This document shows positions 23,336 through 34,973 of a stretch of 64,000 nucleotides of DNA, piece after piece (position 1 is the stretch's first letter; each line of letters opens with the position of its first letter). Location: positions 1,790,087-1,854,086 of the forward strand of contig CM073591.1 of the NCBI GenBank assembly GCA_037074705.1, given 5' to 3'. The stretch is from Zhengitettix transpicula. Taxonomy: Eukaryota > Arthropoda > Insecta > Orthoptera > Tetrigidae. The notes beneath the pieces are model-generated. The model searched no databases. It was not told the origin of the DNA and saw only the letters and a list, made by a program, of their open reading frames with translations. A program made the translations under genes and the position numbers.

Positions 23336-26300
23336 CTACTCAGACGACGGTCGTGGAACCGGCAACTCCGCCATTTCCAAAGAATTACGATGGAGAAAAG
23401 TATTTTGACACCGAGGGAAACGGCTGAGTGTCGAGTGGAAGACGCGGAGCCAGAACCCGCGGGCTTCACGATTGCAGCCGTACAGGAGGAAGAACAGCAG
23501 CCCCTGGAGCGTCCCGAGGGCGTGGTAGTAGCCCAGCAGGTGCTCCAGGCCTTGGATCTGCGTGAAGACCAGCCGGAAGGTAATCCCCGCTCCCGACAGC
23601 AGCGACGTCTTCAGGGCGAAGTTGAAGAGATCGGCGAAGACGCTGCGGGCCGTGACGCCTTCCTTTATGATACGGGCGTTGCTGAAGACGTCGTAGTATA
23701 AGTGGAAGTTGTAGAAGAACATGTAAAGGTTGGCGAAGAGCGCCGCGTAGTTGCACAGCACGAACAGCAGCTGTCCGAACTGCACGCGGCTGTAGAGGGC
23801 CTCGTCCATGCAGAAGAAGGCCGCAGACAACGCCACAGGCAAGGCCCATCCAAACAGGGAGTAGCGGAGCAGCACCTGACGGGCTTCAGCTGGACTCAGC
23901 GAGTCTGGAAGCCGCAGAGCCTTGATGGACGTTGTCAGGAAGTGCAGGTAGGCGCTGAGCCACAAGGTGGAGGCCAGGTCCATGGCGACGTCGAGGCGCA
24001 CGGCCGTGGTCATGTCCTCGAGGCTCGCACGCACCGCTACGAGTCTCAGCAGCGCCGTCATCTGGTAGCCTATCAGCAGCTTCCCAGGAAGGTTGCGCAG
24101 CTGCGGGCAGGCCAGGTACGTCACCAGAGAGACGAGACGCACCGCCAAGTCGATGTACGTCAGAACAAGGACCAGCGTAGAGTTCCCGGCCCTGTAGAAA
24201 CGCACGCGATACTCCTCGTTGGTGTCATTTTCACAGATAACATACCGCATAAAGATTTTTGTCAAACAGAGCTCAGAAATGTTGTACGTATTCACTGGTA
24301 ATGTTTTTGAACAGTTGAGATCTTTGTTTACGATACCATTGAAGTAACACTGCTTGGAAATAATTAGTGGAAACAGTTTTTCGTTCTTTGTGAGGTTACA
24401 TATACCACTGAAGGATACAGAGAGGAGGGTTGTGAATTTGCAGACAGGAACTCTTGTGTGCAACGCGTAGTCCAGGTAGGTGACGGCCGGCCTGTATGAG
24501 ACTTGTCTTTGGAAGTCTCGCAGCAGCACTGACAGGCAGTAGGAATGACGATCGACACCTTGAGGCGCCTTAACACCGCACTTGTTGCCGTTGAATGCGA
24601 CACAGAGGCACTGAGAATGGACATAGACTGAAGGAACCGTCGACCAAGTCAGTGGCCCCATATTCGGATGTTGGAAAACACAATCCATGAGACGTGTATT
24701 GGATTTTAGCAGACTCACCGCGTAGCAGGCAAACAAGTAATCCTCGAACTGACTTGAGAACCTCGAGTACATGTCTCTGAAGGTAGAACAGGGAAGGTCG
24801 ACGGTTCCAGTGATGGATCTGACTATGCCCCAGGTGAAATAGTCCTGGGACATTGTTTTGTTGTATTTCTCGAACAAAGTTGTCGAGATAACCTTGTCGC
24901 TCGTAACATACACTAGGTTTGCTAACCCAAATGGCCGTATAGACGGGGATTTAAAAGTTGAATACGCTACCGATGTTAAGAAGTTGAAGGTATTGATGAA
25001 GGGGAGCTTCATGGTTGCTATGGAGTTGACGACGTATTTGTTTATAAACCCCAGAGGCGTCTGCGCAGACGGCGGATGTACGTCATCGTAATCGTCTATG
25101 TAGCTTCGCAGCAGTTGTGTTACTCGTTCTCCATAGGGCACGAAACAGTTCGGTTTCACCGTCGAGCAAAAGCCAAGTTCTGTTTGGGCGCATTGAGCTG
25201 ACCACTCCTTGTTGGTGATATTGATGGCCTCTTTCAACATCACTATCAGTGTTTTCACCAACTGAATCCTCACACACGTCATATTCTGCAACATTCAGAG
25301 TGAAGTCAAGTAAAAAACATGTTTATGATAATCATTTTTGCCTATCGGAAGCAGCGTAGTGTAGGGACTGGCTAATGTTGTAATTACTCGTCTACGCTTT
25401 GAGAGGTCTCATGGTTTATGTTCAGCGCGTGTATTTCAGGTATTGTTAGCATGGAGGAATTTCGTCTCAATGTAAATGTACAGGCTAACAATTATGGTTT
25501 AGGAGGATCTTTACCATGAACTGGCGTTACATGTTACGAAATATAATAGTGGACCAAATATACTCACGCTGTAGGTGACTGTGAGGTCCTTAATGGGCGT
25601 CTCGAAATATTCTGAGCAACGATCATTCAGGTTGTCGTAGATGGACTGGACAGTGACGTCTTCCAAAGTCTGTGAGAGTTGTGACATCGTCCGAACTCTC
25701 AGAAATTGATGAAATCGAAGAATCTGTAAAATACGTTAACAGCGATTTGAAATTAGTGGTAATTGAGAAATGGTTACAGTTTGTGGCCATCATCATGAAG
25801 CAGGTCGTTTCGTTTCCAGAATCTTAAATAGTCACAATTTATTTAACGAAAAAATCAGCCAGTCCACATATTTGAAAATTTCCTGGAAACTCCGCTCCAG
25901 ACCCCGACGACTCTTGCACCAACACGTCGACGAGCGCCGCATAATGCGTCTCAACTTTAATATCAACAGACGGCGCGGCAAGAGGATGAGGACAAGGACA
26001 GCAAGATCAAATTCACGTGTTGCAACAGATGTTTAGTTTGACTGTTTGTAATAAGATAACAATGACTTGCCTCATCCACTTCCTTCTCCAAAAGCATATA
26101 AAGGCGTCTATGATTGGAGTTGTTCAGGAACACCTTGTGGTCCCACTCGTGTATTGGCAGTTCGGACAATTCATCTAAGAATCCGCTCAGCTGCAACATA
26201 CAAACATCATAAATGTGGAACTTTAATTGTCGTTATTTAATATTTATTACTATTACAAAACCTTAATATATGGGATGGGAAAGTCTGTAAAGGACGCTAC

Positions 26301-28070
26301 TGGTAGAAATAAAGATACTCCTGACACTACCGACACAGGTACCAGCTGGACATTGGTTGTAGGTTGGATATCTGCAGTCTGAGTGCCATCGTTTCCCCTC
26401 GTGGTCAACGTCAATGACGCTTCCGGTCATCAGATGCAGTCAGCCAGGTTCTTACCAACACTGACGTAAATGGAAACTCTCCCTGCGACTTACCGTCGTT
26501 GAATTGTCGCTCCCAGCATCAGCAGAGCTGCGACCACGATCCGCTCCATGTTGAAAGCAACTACCAACACGCGCTGCCTTCCTGATCTGCTTCCTGCGCG
26601 GTTATTCATGACGTCATCGCGGACCAGACAGGAAATACTTTGATTACAAATATATTGTTTTTCTTAGAGAGGAAAATTCATAGCATCTATGAAATATTCT
26701 TCAGGTATTAATATAATATTATTAATAAGAAATAAGAAGCTCGCGTCCCACGGTGTGGCGTCAATAATGCCAGATCTCTGATGTAATTGTGATACAGCCT
26801 TGATACCACGATCCGTAACTCCTGGGCGCCAGGAGATTGTTTAGGGGATTCTTCTCTTTTCTGACAATCAGGAACTGAAAATGGCCGATGTACATTACTT
26901 ACAAGATGGTATTCGTAGTCCTCTATCAAAGCAAGACTGTCACTAAACTCCTAATGATTTTTCCATTAATATTTTCTTCAACTCACTTTTCTCCTCCTGG
27001 CTCAGATGATTTAGTTCTTGTATCACCTTGTCAAATCTTTCTTCTTTCTCCTCCATCTTTGATTTCATACCCACTTTGACATTTTTTCAAATAGTGGAAT
27101 CCTTTCTTGATTTTCCATTCCCTTTATTGTCAGTGGCATCTCAAACTTTTCACTACCCCCATTTCGGATTCCACTTCCATTTGTAACTTATTTTTTTTTG
27201 GAAATGGAGGGTTACTTTCTGTATTTTGACCCAGTCTACCCGTAATACTATAGGAATAAACAGGGATTTTATTACCAAACCCTGTATCAACATTTCCTGT
27301 CCTTGAGATGAAGATTTCAACAGAAGCTCATTCTTAATATTTTCACTCTTTCTACCTAGTGACACTTTCATCCCGGCTACAGGTAATGTTACCATAACTA
27401 AGTTGTTGCTTCTTCACTCTTCATGTAGGAGTCCTGCAGGGGAACTGCACCAACACATGGACACTTCTCAACTTGACCACAGACGTCGTGGCAAGAGGAC
27501 GCCGGTAATACAGCAAGATCATATTCACATGTTGCAAGAGATGTTTAGTTTGATTATTTGTAATAAGATAACAATGACTTGCCTCATTTAAGTTTTCTTT
27601 CAAGGGCACCTCAAAATCGCCTATTTGGTAGGTGTTCAACTCCAACAAATGGTCGTACCACGCGTGCATTGTCACGCCGATCGATTTAACGAATAATTCG
27701 CCCAGCTGCAACAGAAAAACAAAAGAATCTCGTGTTACTCGCTGCCTTGTGTAAATTCCAAGCTCGCCATAACAATCACATGGAAACTCATTTACTCTCT
27801 TTTTGACTATTAATTCTTTAGTTACAAGCTGGCCATTGGTTGTAGGCTGGATTTCTCCAGTCTGAGTGCCATCGTTTCCCCCGTGGTCAACATCAATGAC
27901 GCTTCCGGTCATCAGATGCAGACAGCCAGGTTCTTACCAACACTGACGAAGGATCTCCTCGCAGATGTGAATAAGTGGAAACTATCTCTGGGACTTACCG
28001 TCGTTGAATTGTCGTTGCTAGTGGCTGTTGCTGCCAGCATCAGCAGAGCTGCGACCACGATCCGCTCCAT
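23336..28070 (-). CDS. Methuselah-like class B 7TM receptor, copy 1 (five exons, 806 aa)
   Basis: Proposed exons, all phase 0: 27999-28070 (ATG at 28070, signal peptide MERIVVAALLMLAATA), 27583-27705, 26071-26190, 25568-25723 and 23336-25285 (stop TAG). Exons 2 and 3 are tandem duplicates and both end at GC donors (GAG|gcaagt). The large exon carries the rest of a Cys-rich ectodomain, then seven hydrophobic segments at about residues 372-395, 404-421, 434-456, 476-495, 508-535, 556-580 and 586-608 of its frame. The CPQLRNLPGKLLIGY segment and the QGLLFFLLYGCNREAR segment at TM7 match the Methuselah/secretin-like family. AATAAA is at 23320-23325 (minus). Expected role is a plasma-membrane G-protein-coupled receptor with unknown ligand. 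A second first exon at 26494-26549 looks defective. Confidence 0.75.
26494..26549 (-). pseudogene. Proximal receptor first exon, frame-broken (copy 1)
   Basis: Starts MERIVVAALLML like the distal first exon but is 16 nt shorter, ending in phase 2 instead of phase 0 before an intact gtaagt donor. Joining it to the next ectodomain exon would shift the frame. The copy at 50596-50651 has the same deletion, so it predates the 24-kb duplication. Confidence 0.6.
26609..26616. promoter_or_regulatory. TGACGTCA upstream of proximal receptor first exon
   Basis: Perfect palindrome about 60 nt upstream of the proximal ATG (26549). The same site recurs upstream of the distal ATG at 28130-28137 and in copy 2 at 50711-50718 and 52227-52234. 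Confidence 0.5.
26950..27400 (-). pseudogene. Gypsy-like retroelement protease/linker fragment
   Basis: One minus-strand frame (27153-27395) resembles the C-terminal half of a retroelement aspartic protease (FIPIVLRVDWVKIQ). Further on, another frame reads MEEKEERFDKVIQELNHLSQ, like the protease-RT linker of LTR elements. No RT follows. The same fragment is at 51047-51492, so it was inserted before the block duplication. Confidence 0.45.
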
Positions 28071-28129
28071 CTTGAGAGCAACTACCAGCACGCGCTGCCT
28101 TCCTGATCTGCTTCCTCCACGGTTATGCA

Positions 28130-28137
28130 TGACGTCA
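28130..28137. promoter_or_regulatory. TGACGTCA upstream of receptor copy 1 ATG
   Basis: Perfect CRE-type palindrome 60 nt upstream of ATG 28070, conserved in all four receptor first-exon copies. CREB/ATF binding is inferred. Confidence 0.5.
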
Positions 28138-28466
28138 TCGCAGACCACAGACGAAATACTTTGATAAAAATATATCGTTTGTGTTTCTTCTAAGAGAGGA
28201 AAATTCATGGCATGCATGTAATATTCGTCAGGTATTAATATAATATTAGTAATAAGAGATAAGAAGCTCGCGTCCCACGGTGTGGCGTCAAAGTGCAAGA
28301 TCTCTGATGTAATTGTTATTCTTACTTGGTTTCGAATTCCACGATCCGTAAAATCTGGGCGCCAGGTGACTTATTACAGGATAAATAACCAAACTTAATA
28401 GTTCTTTAATAACATTACTAATTTGTGAAGTTGTAGTGCGAGAAAATTGAATAAGATTTTTTCTTA

Positions 28467-29737
28467 GGCTAACAGGCTACATGAGGGTAATCCACATGGT
28501 GTCAACTCCCCTTCAATAGCATAGGAAGGGATTTGAAAGGGGGATGTGGAAGGGTAGAGGAAGGTAGCCAAGGGTTAACTAGGGGCCCCCGGGCTATGGT
28601 TTAAGGACCCTACCCGGTAATTCGCTTAAAAGAGATGCAGAAATCCTGCATCAGGTAAATCAGGTATTTGGTACTTGTTCCACGCCTTCCGATGGCGGTT
28701 AGATGGGGGTTAGCTGTGGGGTCGCAGCCCTCCCATCGCCGATCCTTGACCAATTTAGGTGGCAGTTGACCGACTATTCCAATGGGTATAGCGGACAAGT
28801 CCCAGGGTCTGTACCTTTTATAACCGCAGTAAGCAGTTTCGACCGCTGGAATTTACGGATATATTTTTATTTATTTATTTATTCGTCGAACTACGAGTAC
28901 CAGAGACCTCAACTGCTGGTGTCAGATTCTGCACGGATCAACGCAAGACAACACAAGACGACCACAAAACATGTACACGGACGGTAGGTTTACCCTTCGG
29001 CACCACAGGAATCAAAGAACCACGAGAATAATTACTTAAAATATTTAAAACACTACAACAGCGACACTCCAGACGCTATCCGTAACCTCTTAACGGATAA
29101 TATAGGCGAAGAAGATGGCATCAGTGCTTGCGGTCTCCTTGGAGAAGAATATGGCAGCCGTGGATAAAACGTACGTCAATTGTCCCGGATGAAGGACTTG
29201 GTAAACGTTTCCAAAAAAAAAACTAAATGTCACCGACCAAAGTTCCGTCAGGATATAAAATCAAACTGTTGTTGAATAGTTTCATGGTAAATCAGTCCTC
29301 GATCTGCAGCTACATCGAAGTGACTACGTGAGGTTCAGGAAACCTTCGTAGCTACAGATATACCGTTTATGAGAGAAGCAACGGGCTACCCTGATTTTTA
29401 ACCAAAGTTCTAATAAGCCGAGTCCTGTTGTGAATTGTGTTTATTCTGGAGTCGTTGACCTTAAGAGTTGTGCACTGTTCCGACTGCAACAATCTGCCAG
29501 TTGCCTCATAAAATGAGAATGAAAAACCCTGACCCGCCTTCGCAAAAGGCGTGGAAAAGTTTCTACTACACGACCACCTGATGCAGGTTTGCTATGATTT
29601 CTCCTGCATCACTAATAGAATGCCGGGTAGGATCCTTAATCTGCAGCCTGTGGGCCCAAGTTAACCGTGGGCTACCTTCCCTATGCAATGAATGGGTAGT
29701 TGCCTTCACGTGATGTACCCCAATATAGCCTGTAACT
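28467..29737. mobile_element. Foldback-type element with family A arms and unique centre
   Basis: A forward arm (28467-28810) and a degenerate reverse arm (about 29390-29737) enclose about 580 bp. The centre includes a TTTTATAACCGCAG block and a gaagaagatggcatcagtgc block. Parts of this centre recur at 32640-32780 and 43990-44280 without complete arms. An exact copy is at 52564-53834. 28360-28467 and 29740-30140 show no gene. Confidence 0.55.
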
Positions 29738-30200
29738 AAAAAGTTAACTGCTCGAGGAGAAGCTAATGCTGCGTCCTCGCTCTACTATTCTGAAGAACAC
29801 GTGTAGGACAAGAACCACCAAGAGCTTGACTTACCTGATACTTTTTTCATCCCGTTTTAGTGGATCCTGGGGGCGTAGATAAGACATTTCAATTCCTTCC
29901 TGTCCTATTGAGAGTCAGAGTCCACCCTTGCTGCATGTCAACGGCCCAATAAATGGCAATTATTAACATTAATATAAATTAGAAACAACTAACATTAATC
30001 CTACTTCTTCTTGTACTTCCACACCTACGCCTCATCTTATGCTCACGAATAGGATCCAAGGTTAGGGGAAAAGAAACAAGAACATAAGCTAGGCCCTGCG
30101 CACAAGCATGGACATTGTAATTATTGTTGGTTCTACAGACATTTATTATTAAGTATTAGTGCAAAACCTTCGACGATTCGCAGAACAGCTACAATTCGGA

Positions 30201-31306
30201 TTATGGCTTTATTCCTGGGCAGTAACCTTTGTGGATCCTCACATAATCTGGAAACAAGATTGATTGTTGTGTATTATTTGCATAATTGCATATATAATTA
30301 ATTTTATTTAATTAATCATTATATTGTGCACGTTAGAAATTAGCCACCCTCAGGACGGTTAATATCGTAACTTGGCGTTGCGTTGTCGACGTGAACGGGC
30401 TGAATGAGACGAACAATCCTGTTCGGCAAAACCAATCGTAACTCGTGAAGTGTAAAAACCAAATCTGTTGATGTCTGGTTGGGACAGAAGATTGTGGAAA
30501 AGCAGGTGAGGAGAACAATCATGATGGTGCAGTAGTGAAGAAACTGTAGTGAAAAGTTTGGAACTTAACCTGCTGTTAACCTCCACCCCCACACCCGTCC
30601 CCACCCATCGAAGACAAATGTGATTTGGACGTCCAGCGAAGGTAACGACATATTTTATTGGTCTTGTCGACGTGACGACATTAATAGTTTTCAGACAACA
30701 TCAACTGGCAGCGTTGACAACGTTCCAGTGACGTCATCCACCTCCGCGTTATCACCCTCTAAGAGTGGCACTTTTATTTTACGGCAGAAGACATCACGCT
30801 TTATTGACAATGTGCTACCTGACGACATCCACCGCTCCGTAACGGTCACTCATAGGAAAGAGGAAGTTTTAAGTGACGTCATCTCACCATTGCATTACGT
30901 CCGTAATGAGAGCAGCACAGCTGCCTTAGGACAACAGTATCATTGTTTCTGATGAAGGATCCACGAAACTACACTCAATTTTGAAAACATGTGCTTTACG
31001 AGTGGGACAGAAACAAACTGCTGACCTGCTGTTCTACTTACCTTCATTGGTTTCGCAGTTGAATACTCTCATGTGGCAACGGTCAACAAACGATTTGTAG
31101 TCACCGCGGCTGTTCTGGGCGCAAAGCGTGTCCGCAATCCAAGGGCAATAGGGGTCGCATTCAGGTTTCGTCTTAGAATGAACTGAGCAGACGACCAGGG
31201 AAGCGACCACCAAGGCTGGAAGGAGCACAGCGACGTGAGAAGAGCGTCTACGGCAGAAGGACTCATCAGAGAGACGATACTCACCGAGGACAACGTTCAG
31301 CTTCAT
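30201..31306 (-). CDS. K4: secreted Kazal-type protein, three exons, 80 aa
   Basis: Exons: 31285-31306, 31042-31215, 30201-30247 (stop TAA). First intron 69 nt, in frame; second 794 nt, phase 1. The spliced leader is MKLNVVLALVVASLVVCSVHS-like after removal of an intron encoding an Arg-rich stretch. Cysteine spacing is x3, x7, x14, x6, x13; expected P1 is Trp (C-P-W), suggesting chymotrypsin-like targets. A TATAAAG box (plus-strand CTTTATA 31339-31345) lies 33 nt from the ATG, implying a 5' UTR of roughly ten bases. GATAAG is at 31410-31415. AATAAA lies at 30142-30147 (minus). Its counterpart in the second block is K7, which differs sharply in the reactive loop. Confidence 0.87.
30725..30900. 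promoter_or_regulatory. TGACGTCA sites in K4 intron
   Basis: Perfect sites at 30729-30736 and 30874-30881, with a variant TGACGACA near 30820. Equivalent sites occur in K5 (37765, 37846, 37900), K6 (41302, 41383, 41437), K7 (about 54824 and 54970) and K8 (about 61983, 62065 and 62119). Confidence 0.5.
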
Positions 31307-31439
31307 GGCGACTGTCAGTTGGCCTGGAGGGTCTCTTCCTTTATAAGCAACCAGCGCGGAGAAACCTTGATATTTCGCACCGCCATCGGTGCTAATTTAC
31401 GTGCTTCTTGATAAGAGAGAAGGCGTAGTAAAAATTAAA

Positions 31440-33413
31440 CCTAAATGTCAACCACAGAGTCTTTATCTGCGCGGATTCTTTTGGAAGCGAGAAAGATCCA
31501 GCGACAACAACGTCAGTGTTTTTATTCTTCCGTAAGGCGATTAACGGTGCTTTAGAACAACATAAATAAAGTCCGACTGAACATTACATTAATATTTTAC
31601 GCCGACGTTTATTCGCCATGTGTTTAATGTCAGGTCCACTGCAATGTGTTGGTTACGTTACAGTAACCTGAGGAGGCTTCTTGACGACGGACGTAGCCAG
31701 TCATTTGCTGATCCCTCATTATTACGCTTAATCGTCTGTTTCGTCAGTGTCGTCACTCCTTTAATGTTCACCAACCCTGCCGCTCACACATTGTCGTTAC
31801 GTTTTTGTCGCTATTAAGTGTGGTCAACTGACCAATGTTTGAAAACTAGAACCTGTTTTTTAAATTCAGTGGAAATTGGCCTGCCTGTGGTGTGTCAAGC
31901 GAGGTCAAGCCCAGACGAACAGCCAAGGGTAAAGTAAACAAAAAATAATTTTATTAATTTTAAACGTAATGTGTAAATATAATTATCGTCAGATTTCGTA
32001 TAACAATAATTATTTAAGTCAGGAATATTTTGCATTGTAAGTTTTTAATTGTCATTTATGTAACTTTCTTTCTTGTAGCCCATGACTTTGAAACCGTAGT
32101 ACAACAATACGAACTGGTAAAATTTCATCTGATATAAGAATTTATTTTAATTAATTAATTTTGTTATATTTTCAATTCAATTCAAGTTTTAATTTGTTTA
32201 TAACGTATGGTTTATCTTCACTCTAAACTGCAATTAATGAAATTTTATAATTATTTTCATTATTACAATGTATATTTATATGTATAAACTCACATAAAAA
32301 TTATCAGAACGTAACGAATCCTTTCACTTTCCTGTCCTTTTAATGATGATGTGTAATGAAATACAAGTTGAATATTTAAAGACAAAGTGGACAGACTCAC
32401 TACGCTAACCCGTATTGCCCAATATGTAATGTCCAATTTTTGGAATGAAGAAACCATCCTTTACGATTCAGGCGTATTTACCTGTTCATTCAATGGCAGC
32501 AAATCCTGTTGTATTTCATCATAAATAAACCAACCAATCTTCCCAGCCAATGAGCAACATTGTCCATCCAGTTGTTTATACTTTGGTCTTTATATGTTTC
32601 TTAATGCATTCCAAGCTAATGAAATCTCTCACCAGTCATTTAACGCATAATCTAGGCGAAGAAGATGACGTCAGAGCTTGCGGTCTCCTTGGCGAAGAAT
32701 ATGGCAGCCGTGGACAAGACGTTCGTCAATTGTCCCGGATGAAGGTTTTTGTAACCGTTTCCAGATAAAAACTAAATGTCGCCAACCGAGGTGCTGTCAG
32801 GATATAAAATCAATCTGTTAAAAGCAGTTGTTGGATAGTTTCATGGTATATCGAATATCGATCATCTTCTTTTGAAAGATACCCCATACATAGAGAGCTC
32901 TGGCGGAGGCTTCCTTTAGGGATTCCTCCACATCTCTATGGATTTTTTTTGAACTAAGGTTCCCACATGCCAAGGCACCTCGGCTATCAGGAACCTCGGT
33001 TGAGCCTCCCCTTTCTGGTCAGCTAGCAGATGCCGGGTTCCTCAATGCGAAAATTGTTCAACTTGTGAAGCAAACTACTGCTTCCATACAGGAACTCGCG
33101 ATCTGTAATTTTTGTTTGCAGACTTTACTTATCATACGCAGATTCCAGACTTTAACTATATTTCCTCTGGTCACCGATTCCAGACTATAACTTCTGGTAC
33201 GCAGATTTTAGACTTTTTGTTTATCTTTTCTCGACCCAGGTTCAGTGCATACTGCCGTTCCTTACGCGCGCGGTCACCATTTCGGCTTTTTGACAAAGGA
33301 AAAGAACTCGCCGCCATTGTTGTCTTTGATAGCTCATACCGCTACAATCCAATTTATATTCGCTACAATTCAATTTATAACAAAACAATTTAATGGCCTA
33401 ATTAATTATTACC

Positions 33414-33416
<3 letters not shown>
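31440..33416. other. No gene seen; family C and foldback-centre fragments
   Basis: 31720-31830 is a family C fragment. 31930-32520 is AT-rich with no supported ORF. 32640-32780 matches the centre of the foldback element at 28467-29737, and 32880-33010 is a family A inner-arm fragment. 33110-33400 is moderately complex sequence of unknown nature. The whole stretch recurs at about 55535-57510. Confidence 0.45.

Positions 33417-33453
<37 letters not shown>
33417..33453. repeat. (TA)n microsatellite
   Basis: Uninterrupted TA tract, flanked by caca and tgtcatg; longer in the duplicate at about 57509-57549. Confidence 0.95.
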
Positions 33454-33457
<4 letters not shown>

Positions 33458-34079
33458 CATGATTTGCCTTTATTGCTAAATATAAAAAAACTTTATTACA
33501 TGAATATACAAAAATACATTAAAAATATTATTTGGCGCCAGAAGATATACATTGGTCTGCAAAAAAATTAACATTAGCTCCGGCTAGGTTATAAAGTCCT
33601 CCTTCTCAACAGGGTAATGGGGGCGGTTCGGTAGCTATTCAAGAACAGAGTCTATTTCCGTACTGTGTAAAAAATTCTACTTTTGAAGGCACTTTACACA
33701 AATTATGATGCTTACTTTACTTGTGGCGTCAGCCGACTTGCAGTGGGTCACTGGTCATGTAGTAGGCAGCCCATCTTCTTCGGCCTCCCCGCGATGGACG
33801 TCTCTCCAAAACCTTCGTTGCTTCCCGCTCGCCTGAATTGTCCACCCTCTCGACTCTCTCACTCCACCTTTTCGTCCTGTATCTGTCGGTCTGCCTGCGT
33901 CTGTCCTACTTTCACCCGGGTTCGGAGTATTTATTCGTACTCCGCCTCCCCCCCCCCCCCAACTATGCAAAAGAAGGGAGCAGTACCCGCGATTTCTGTT
34001 GGCTTCTCGGGCAAGCACACGTGCACGCTTAATGTATTCCTTCTCAGGCCCGCGGACACAAGGGCCGCCACTTAAGGTT

Positions 34080-34931
34080 GTTATTCACTACAATATATAT
34101 ATATTGTAATATTCAATTAAAGTCGTCAATTATTAAAATGATTTTATTGCCCACAAGTTAAGGCATCAAAATGTGGTTACTCAAAATGAAGATAATTAAT
34201 TAAATTGAACTAATCATTGTAAGTTATCAAATGAAAGGAGCATGGAATGATAAGATTTATTCAATTTAATTAAAAATTATTTTATTATACACAACTATAA
34301 TTTTACAATTCAACTACTGACAAATATTTATAATAAACTCTCGAAATGTAAGCAAATAAAAACGAAATAAAACGAAGTCTGACGATGTTCAACCTTTTAT
34401 TAACGTTTACAATTATAATTTTAAATGTTTCCTTTACTCACTCTTGTACCGGTACCAGGGCAGTTGTAGAGATTCTGCATCGCACTTTCCCCTCGAACAC
34501 TTTAACAGGCCATGTTCCCATTGAATTTACACCTTGTTCAACTGTTGGCCGTTACTATTGGCGGCACCTCGCGGAAATCCTCCTCGTCGATCTCAAGATG
34601 AATTTTACGTAGCAGTCAGACACCTTTCTGAGTGACTGCATTGTTCCTATCGTCTCTAATTTCCAACTGAATTAATTTTGTTCCGTCCACGACTGAAATT
34701 CTTCGCCGAATGCTAAATTTAATTATACTGTACTCCACAATGTCTCATGGATGACCTTCAAATTTTTAATTCCTTCCGTATTCACCAAGGTTTCGTGGCT
34801 GACTGATGCTCCATCGACTTACGCTCGCGAAGGCCTGATTTCTCGTCCATTATTGTATCTCTGTGTGTTCGCCGGCAACAATTCAATTCAATAATCTCTA
34901 ATAATTATTATATCTTTTTCATTGTGCTTTA

Positions 34932-34973
<42 letters not shown>

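Larger units (their letters stand above)
25980..26950 (-). repeat. Proximal copy of duplicated receptor 5' unit
   Basis: Similar over about 1 kb to 27490-28360: signal-peptide exon, intron, ectodomain exon, GC donor and upstream TGACGTCA. A retroelement fragment (26950-27400) separates the units. Confidence 0.7.

Noticed and set aside
23702..24301. 199-aa plus-strand ORF, with a matching one at 48052-48651
   Set aside because: Antisense to the 7TM-coding exon. Its openness follows from the GC-rich codons of the receptor frame, and it has no domain or splice context.
26340..26460. Extra receptor exon between first exon and ectodomain exon (also in the distal unit at 27790-27912)
   Set aside because: The frame runs through intron sequence, no convincing acceptor/donor pair was found, and the flanking exons already join in phase 0.
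31069..31293. 74-aa overlapping frames beside each K4-type gene (also at 38097 and 55165)
   Set aside because: Out-of-frame shadows of Kazal exon 2; they lack the cysteine pattern and change freely between copies.
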